A stretch of 64,000 nt of DNA. It comes from UBA2040 sp963977135 (lineage in GTDB: Bacteria > Bacteroidota > Bacteroidia > Flavobacteriales_D > Crocinitomicaceae). The stretch spans positions 306,451 to 370,450 of the forward strand of contig CAXBNN010000003.1 in assembly GCA_963977135.1 (NCBI GenBank), given 5' to 3'. The first letter of the stretch is position 1. Each line of letters begins with the position of its first letter. Below the pieces are notes generated by a model that saw only the letters and a list, made by a program, of their open reading frames with translations, was not told the DNA's origin and searched no databases. Positions 60,266-64,000 of this stretch are shown piece by piece. A program made the translations under genes and the position numbers.

Positions 60266-61330
60266 ATGAAAGGATATATTTTTGGTGTTCTCGTTTTAAT
60301 GCTTTCAATAGCTTCATGCGATTTGAATTCTAAACGTTACAATTCATCAGGGGTAGCGGTAACTGGAAAAATTGGCGAAATTTTAGTGGTTTGTGATCAA
60401 GATTTGTGGGATTCTGAAATCAAAGAAATCTTGGATTCCAATCTCACTCAATTCATAATGCCTTATTTCCCAGACGTTGCAACCTTTGATTTAATTCATA
60501 AAACACCGCAACATTTTACACAAGGAGTGAAGCGTTACAGAAACACTTTGTTCTTGTCCATTGATCCTAAATTAGAAGGAGATAAAGGGAAAATTGAAAA
60601 ACGTGTTGGAGTATGGGCAACTGACCAATTGGTGATTGATGTTATAGGAAAAGACTACAATCAATTAGTACAGACTCTTGTTTTTGGTTTAAAAAATGTC
60701 CACGATGAGTTTGACCAAATGGAATGGGAGCGAATATTGAAATATTACAAAGCCACACCGAATATAAGTATTGAAAAAGCTGTAGAAAAAAACTTTGGTA
60801 TTACTTTCGCCTTGCCTGATGCGGCTAAAATTGTAACGAAAAGAAAGAATTTTTACCGGATTGAGTTCCCAAGTGCCGCTCGACCAATTGAGTTTGTTGG
60901 GGCTGGAAAACAAGATGCAGGAACTATTTTTTCTGGACTCACTGTTTATCAATACGATTATACCGATTCGTCGCAGTTTGCTTTAGAAAACCTATTGCAA
61001 GCGCGAGATACAATGCTAAAATATAATGTTCCGTATTCTTATGAAGGAATGTATATGGGCACGCAATATGTGAAAATGGTATATCCAGAAGGAAATCCAG
61101 CCATAAACCAAAGCGGTGACTTGAAAGTATACGAAATGAGAGGCATGTTCAAATTTGTAGGCAAAGGGAAACATGGTCCTGGCGGATGCTTTTGGTCTTA
61201 TCATTTCATTCAACCTAAAACGAAGAAGTTGGTTTGCGTTAGCGGCTATGTTGACGCACCTTCAACAACTTCTTGGACTCAACCCTTAAGAGAAGTTCAA
61301 GCGATTCTTAAAAGCGTAGAAATCATCTAA
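60266..61330 (+). CDS. DUF4837 family lipoprotein
   Basis: A 354-aa protein. The lipoprotein signal MKGYIFGVLVLMLSIASCD has the lipid Cys at 18. The mature part has a two-fold alpha/beta layout (GKIGEILVVCDQDLWDSEIK at the start, FSGLTVYQYDYTDSSQF later) that matches DUF4837, an envelope family confined to Bacteroidota. Function unknown. Four bases after the transglycosylase; a role in envelope assembly is suggested by its position only. Confidence 0.85.
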   Translation: MKGYIFGVLVLMLSIASCDLNSKRYNSSGVAVTGKIGEILVVCDQDLWDSEIKEILDSNLTQFIMPYFPDVATFDLIHKTPQHFTQGVKRYRNTLFLSIDPKLEGDKGKIEKRVGVWATDQLVIDVIGKDYNQLVQTLVFGLKNVHDEFDQMEWERILKYYKATPNISIEKAVEKNFGITFALPDAAKIVTKRKNFYRIEFPSAARPIEFVGAGKQDAGTIFSGLTVYQYDYTDSSQFALENLLQARDTMLKYNVPYSYEGMYMGTQYVKMVYPEGNPAINQSGDLKVYEMRGMFKFVGKGKHGPGGCFWSYHFIQPKTKKLVCVSGYVDAPSTTSWTQPLREVQAILKSVEII

Positions 61331-61331
61331 T

Positions 61332-62087
61332 ATGACGAGTAAACTTTCTGCAGTTGTCATTACTTTAAACGAAGAAAGGAATATTGGTCGTTGCATTAAG
61401 GCGTTAAAAGAAATTGCAGATGAAATTATCGTATTAGATGCTTTTTCAACTGACAAAACAGTGAGCATTTGTGAAAACCTTGGTGCTAGAGTAGAACAGC
61501 GCGAATGGGAAGGATATTCAGAATCAAAAAACTACCTCAATTCCCTAGCAAGCTTCGGTTATATTTTTTCAATTGATGCCGATGAAGTGGTTAACGAAGA
61601 ATTGAAAAATGCTATTCTTTCCGAAAAGGAAAAAGGATTCAAGGGTGTTTATTCCGTCAACAGACTGACAAATTATATGGGAGCTTGGATTAAACATTCA
61701 GGATGGTATCCAGATGTGAAAACAAGAATTTTTCCAAAAGAAGGTAGCCAATGGGAAGGTGCTTTTGTTCATGAAACATTAAGCGTTCCAAAGGGAAGTG
61801 AAACAAAATTGCTTGATGGACATTTGGAACATTATTCCTATTATTCATTTGAAGATCATAGAACAAGAGCTGATAAATACTCGCTTCTAACCGCAAGAAA
61901 GCACTTTGACGCTGGCAAGAAAGCTTCATTTTTTAAACCTTACCTTAGCGCTATAGGCCGATTTGTTGGAATGTACTTTTTCAAACAAGGCTTTTTGGAT
62001 GGTAAAATGGGTTTTCACATCGCAAGAATTAGTGCCTTATCGAATATTGTGAAATACAAAGAATTAAGAAGACTAAATCGTGAGTAA
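61332..62087 (+). CDS. Glycosyltransferase family 2 (WaaE/KdtX-like)
   Basis: A 251-aa protein. SAVVITLNEERNIGRCIKAL is the N-terminal donor-binding segment; LDAFSTDKTVSICENLGA and the FSIDADEVV motif (DxD-type, metal/UDP-sugar binding) follow. The short length and lack of TM helices fit the LPS-core beta-1,4-glucosyltransferase subgroup. One base after the DUF4837 gene; its last 8 bases overlap the next gene. Confidence 0.92.
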   Translation: MTSKLSAVVITLNEERNIGRCIKALKEIADEIIVLDAFSTDKTVSICENLGARVEQREWEGYSESKNYLNSLASFGYIFSIDADEVVNEELKNAILSEKEKGFKGVYSVNRLTNYMGAWIKHSGWYPDVKTRIFPKEGSQWEGAFVHETLSVPKGSETKLLDGHLEHYSYYSFEDHRTRADKYSLLTARKHFDAGKKASFFKPYLSAIGRFVGMYFFKQGFLDGKMGFHIARISALSNIVKYKELRRLNRE

Positions 62088-63099
62088 AATCATCGACATA
62101 TCAGAAGGAACGGTTATCATTTCCAGAACGGATAGTATAGGTGATGTCCTTTTGACACTGCCTATTTGCGCTGCACTAAAACGAGATTTTCCGAAAATAA
62201 AAATTGTTTTCTTGGCAAGTTCGTACACTATACCAGTTGTAAAACACTGTTCGGCAGTGGATGAAATAATCGATGCTACAGATTTATTAAATGGTCCAAC
62301 CGTTTCTCAATTGGAGAAAATTCATAGAATAAAAGCAGATGCAATCGTTCATGTTTTTCCCAATAAAACAATAGCCAACCTCGCCAAAAAAGCAAAGATT
62401 CCGCATAGAATTGGAACCTCGCACCGTGCGTTTCATCTTCTTACCTGTAATCATAGAATCAATTTTACACGTAAAAAGTCGAATGAGCATGAAGCGCAGT
62501 TGAACTTTCATTTGTTGCAACCATTTGGATATGAAAAGTTGCCGACTTGGGAAGAGTTGAATGATAATCTAAATTATTTTATAGCGGATAAATTCGAAAT
62601 TCCAAGCTCATTTCAGAGTGATAAAAAGAAAATTCTTTTGCATTCAAAATCTCAAGGAAGTGCTGTGGAATGGCCAATTGAAAAATACAATGAACTGGCA
62701 AGAAAGTTAGTTGAAAGTGATTTTTCGGTTTATTTCACTGGCACAGAAAAGGAAGGAATTGAGATTCGAAAAGGGATTAAGTTTGGTAATGAAATTTATG
62801 ATACAACGGGTCAGTTTTCTTTGGAAGAGTTAATCTCTTTTATCGACTCTTCGGATTTATTACTAGCATGTTCCACCGGCCCATTGCATATAGCAGGAAG
62901 TCTAAATAAAAACTGTATTGGCCTGTTCACACCGAAAAGACCGATGCATCCAGGTCGATGGAAGCCGCTCGGGAAGAATAGCGAAACCATTACCGCACAT
63001 AATACTTGTAAGTGTGTTAACCAAAAAAACTGTATATGCTTGGCAGATATTTCTGTTGAAACAGTTTTTTCTAAAATTTTGGAAAAATTAGACCGTTAA
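62080..63099 (+). CDS. Glycosyltransferase family 9 (heptosyltransferase-like)
   Basis: A 339-aa protein with a GTG start that overlaps the GT2 gene. The opening ISRTDSIGDVLLTLPICAAL and the C-terminal LLACSTGPLHIAGSLNKNCI with FTPKRPMHPGRW are the GT9 signature. It transfers heptose or a similar sugar to the LPS inner core. With GT2 it forms an LPS-core pair. A Cys-rich end (CKCVNQKNCICL) is unusual and may bind metal. Confidence 0.92.
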   Translation: MSKIIDISEGTVIISRTDSIGDVLLTLPICAALKRDFPKIKIVFLASSYTIPVVKHCSAVDEIIDATDLLNGPTVSQLEKIHRIKADAIVHVFPNKTIANLAKKAKIPHRIGTSHRAFHLLTCNHRINFTRKKSNEHEAQLNFHLLQPFGYEKLPTWEELNDNLNYFIADKFEIPSSFQSDKKKILLHSKSQGSAVEWPIEKYNELARKLVESDFSVYFTGTEKEGIEIRKGIKFGNEIYDTTGQFSLEELISFIDSSDLLLACSTGPLHIAGSLNKNCIGLFTPKRPMHPGRWKPLGKNSETITAHNTCKCVNQKNCICLADISVETVFSKILEKLDR

Positions 63100-63143
63100 A
63101 CTTTCTGGTTTACAGCAACATCTGGGTAAGTTCTTGCGCGGCT

Positions 63144-63911
63144 ATGCTTTCTTTGGGTTTTACTACTTTATATCATCTCCAAACTATTGCCCCTTTCGTT
63201 TTCTTTACTACACTTTTGGTTTATACGGGGCAACGGTATTATAAAATGAATTTCACCAATGTTTTAACTTTTACTCCAAGAATTAAATGGATGATGGAGA
63301 ACAAAAAACTCGTTGAATCCATACTTGCTGCAGCTCTAATTGGGGTGATTATTTTCGGCTTGCCTTTGCTTTTTGCAACAAGGTTTAATCTGATAATTAT
63401 TTCTATATGCGCTGTTATTTCTGTTTTCTATGTCATTAAAATTGGGAAGAAAAACCTACGTGAAGTCTCAGGTTTGAAGGTGTTTTTAATCACAATTGTA
63501 TACTTCATTATCATTTGTATTTTGCCATTTCAATCGCTTAAGTGGTTCCAAGAAGTGTATCCTTCCTTGATTTTTGTTTTGTTTTTCATTTTTCAGTACT
63601 TGTATATATTGGGAATTACTGTTCTTTTTGATATTCCAGATATCACTCACGACGATAAAAGTTTGAAAACATTAGCGCAAATCGTTGGTATTCGTCGCAC
63701 AGTTTTCTATTCCATTTTTTTAATAATCCCTTTACTTATTGTATTGATTTTTGAGGCCGGGAATAGTCCGTTAACATGGATTTTCATTGCTGTACATATC
63801 CCTTTTTATTACTTTCTTTTGAAAAACCGAAACAATCATTTTTATCTTGCATTTTTTGGTGAGGGAATTTTAGGTTTATTGGGCGTATATTGCGTTTTGA
63901 TCAGCCAATGA
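63144..63911 (+). CDS. UbiA-like polytopic membrane protein (start uncertain)
   Basis: 255 aa from the ATG at 63144, with about seven TM helices (VESILAAALIGVIIFGLPL, FLITIVYFIIICILPF, LIFVLFFIFQYLYILGITV). A polar FDIPDITHDDKS loop resembles the second Asp-rich motif of UbiA prenyltransferases; the first NDxxDxxxD motif is not clear. Hydrophobic coding continues upstream in frame to ~63087 (NFLVYSNIWVSSCAAM) without ATG, GTG or TTG, so the true start may be an unusual codon there. Substrate unknown. Confidence 0.75.
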   Translation: MLSLGFTTLYHLQTIAPFVFFTTLLVYTGQRYYKMNFTNVLTFTPRIKWMMENKKLVESILAAALIGVIIFGLPLLFATRFNLIIISICAVISVFYVIKIGKKNLREVSGLKVFLITIVYFIIICILPFQSLKWFQEVYPSLIFVLFFIFQYLYILGITVLFDIPDITHDDKSLKTLAQIVGIRRTVFYSIFLIIPLLIVLIFEAGNSPLTWIFIAVHIPFYYFLLKNRNNHFYLAFFGEGILGLLGVYCVLISQ

Positions 63912-63924
63912 AAGCTTATTTATT

Positions 63925-64000
63925 ATGAAAAAATTTAAAAAAGCAAAAGAATCCCAAGTTGTAATGTCGCAATTGATGTTGCCTTCTCATTCCAATTTTA
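63925..64000 (+). CDS. Acyl-CoA thioesterase, N-terminal fragment
   Basis: The 25 visible codons read MKKFKKAKESQVVMSQLMLP then SHSNF, the usual beginning of hotdog-fold YciA-like acyl-CoA thioesterases (V.M..L.LP.H.N), and are cut by the window end. It starts 13 bases after the UbiA-like gene. Confidence 0.6.
   Translation, partial: MKKFKKAKESQVVMSQLMLPSHSNF

Noticed and set aside
1..64000. CRISPR array, prophage or insertion sequence
   Set aside because: No regularly spaced identical repeats, no cas, integrase or transposase genes, and no phage structural genes.

Overview
The window is an ordinary stretch of chromosome from a member of the Bacteroidota, most likely order Flavobacteriales. 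The order is an inference; no 16S gene is present. The evidence is low G+C, many type IX secretion (T9SS) cargo proteins with type A or CHU_C C-termini, RemB/Wzi-like barrels, an Omp28 protein, an ATP synthase operon without atpD/atpC, a Bacteroidota-type IF2, and promoters of the form (A/T)TTG-N19-TAnnTTTG. I see no prophage, insertion sequence, CRISPR array or large island.

Layout. 1-4.6 kb: the 3' part of a three-module lamin-tail cargo protein and a LETM1-related protein. 4.6-6.4 kb: tRNA-Asn followed by a small GIY-YIG nuclease gene flanked by a decayed copy of the tRNA 3' half and its terminator (the best lead), then a poorly coding stretch with two tiny overlapping membrane ORFs. 6.4-12.1 kb: fasciclin protein, dienelactone hydrolase, bestrophin, then ispD, metF and ribE. 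12.1-21.5 kb: mostly minus strand, with two large cargo proteins, a barrel, a CBS protein and a TPR-sensor nucleotide cyclase. 21.9-24.7 kb: three tandem SSB genes and a DEAD-box helicase. 24.8-32.6 kb: minus-strand envelope block (DUF6770-like, M48 protease, two tandem barrels, cysQ, a small cargo protein). 32.9-39.6 kb: TlpA-DUF6029-Omp28 operon, biotin carrier, M1 aminopeptidase. 39.7-44.8 kb: atpBEFHAG. 44.8-47.1 kb: flavodoxin-like protein, MiaE-like hydroxylase, DUF3109 protein. 47.2-55.6 kb: rimP-nusA, an inserted opposite-strand 1099-aa cargo gene, then infB; rimP and infB each have their own promoter and a near-identical GGGGAC/GTCCCC terminator-like hairpin in the leader. 57.1-64 kb: a tightly packed operon tatA-gatA-lytic transglycosylase-DUF4837-GT2-GT9-UbiA-like-thioesterase (cut by the window end).

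Functionally the window combines core information processing (tRNA-Asn, rimP/nusA/infB, gatA, miaE), energy (F1Fo ATPase), cofactors (ispD, metF, ribE, biotin carrier) and a large cell-envelope/secretion component. Noncoding content includes three copies of an 18-nt palindrome (core CCGATAG.TATCGG), AACCGC-type dispersed repeats, and several strong intra- or inter-operon hairpins.
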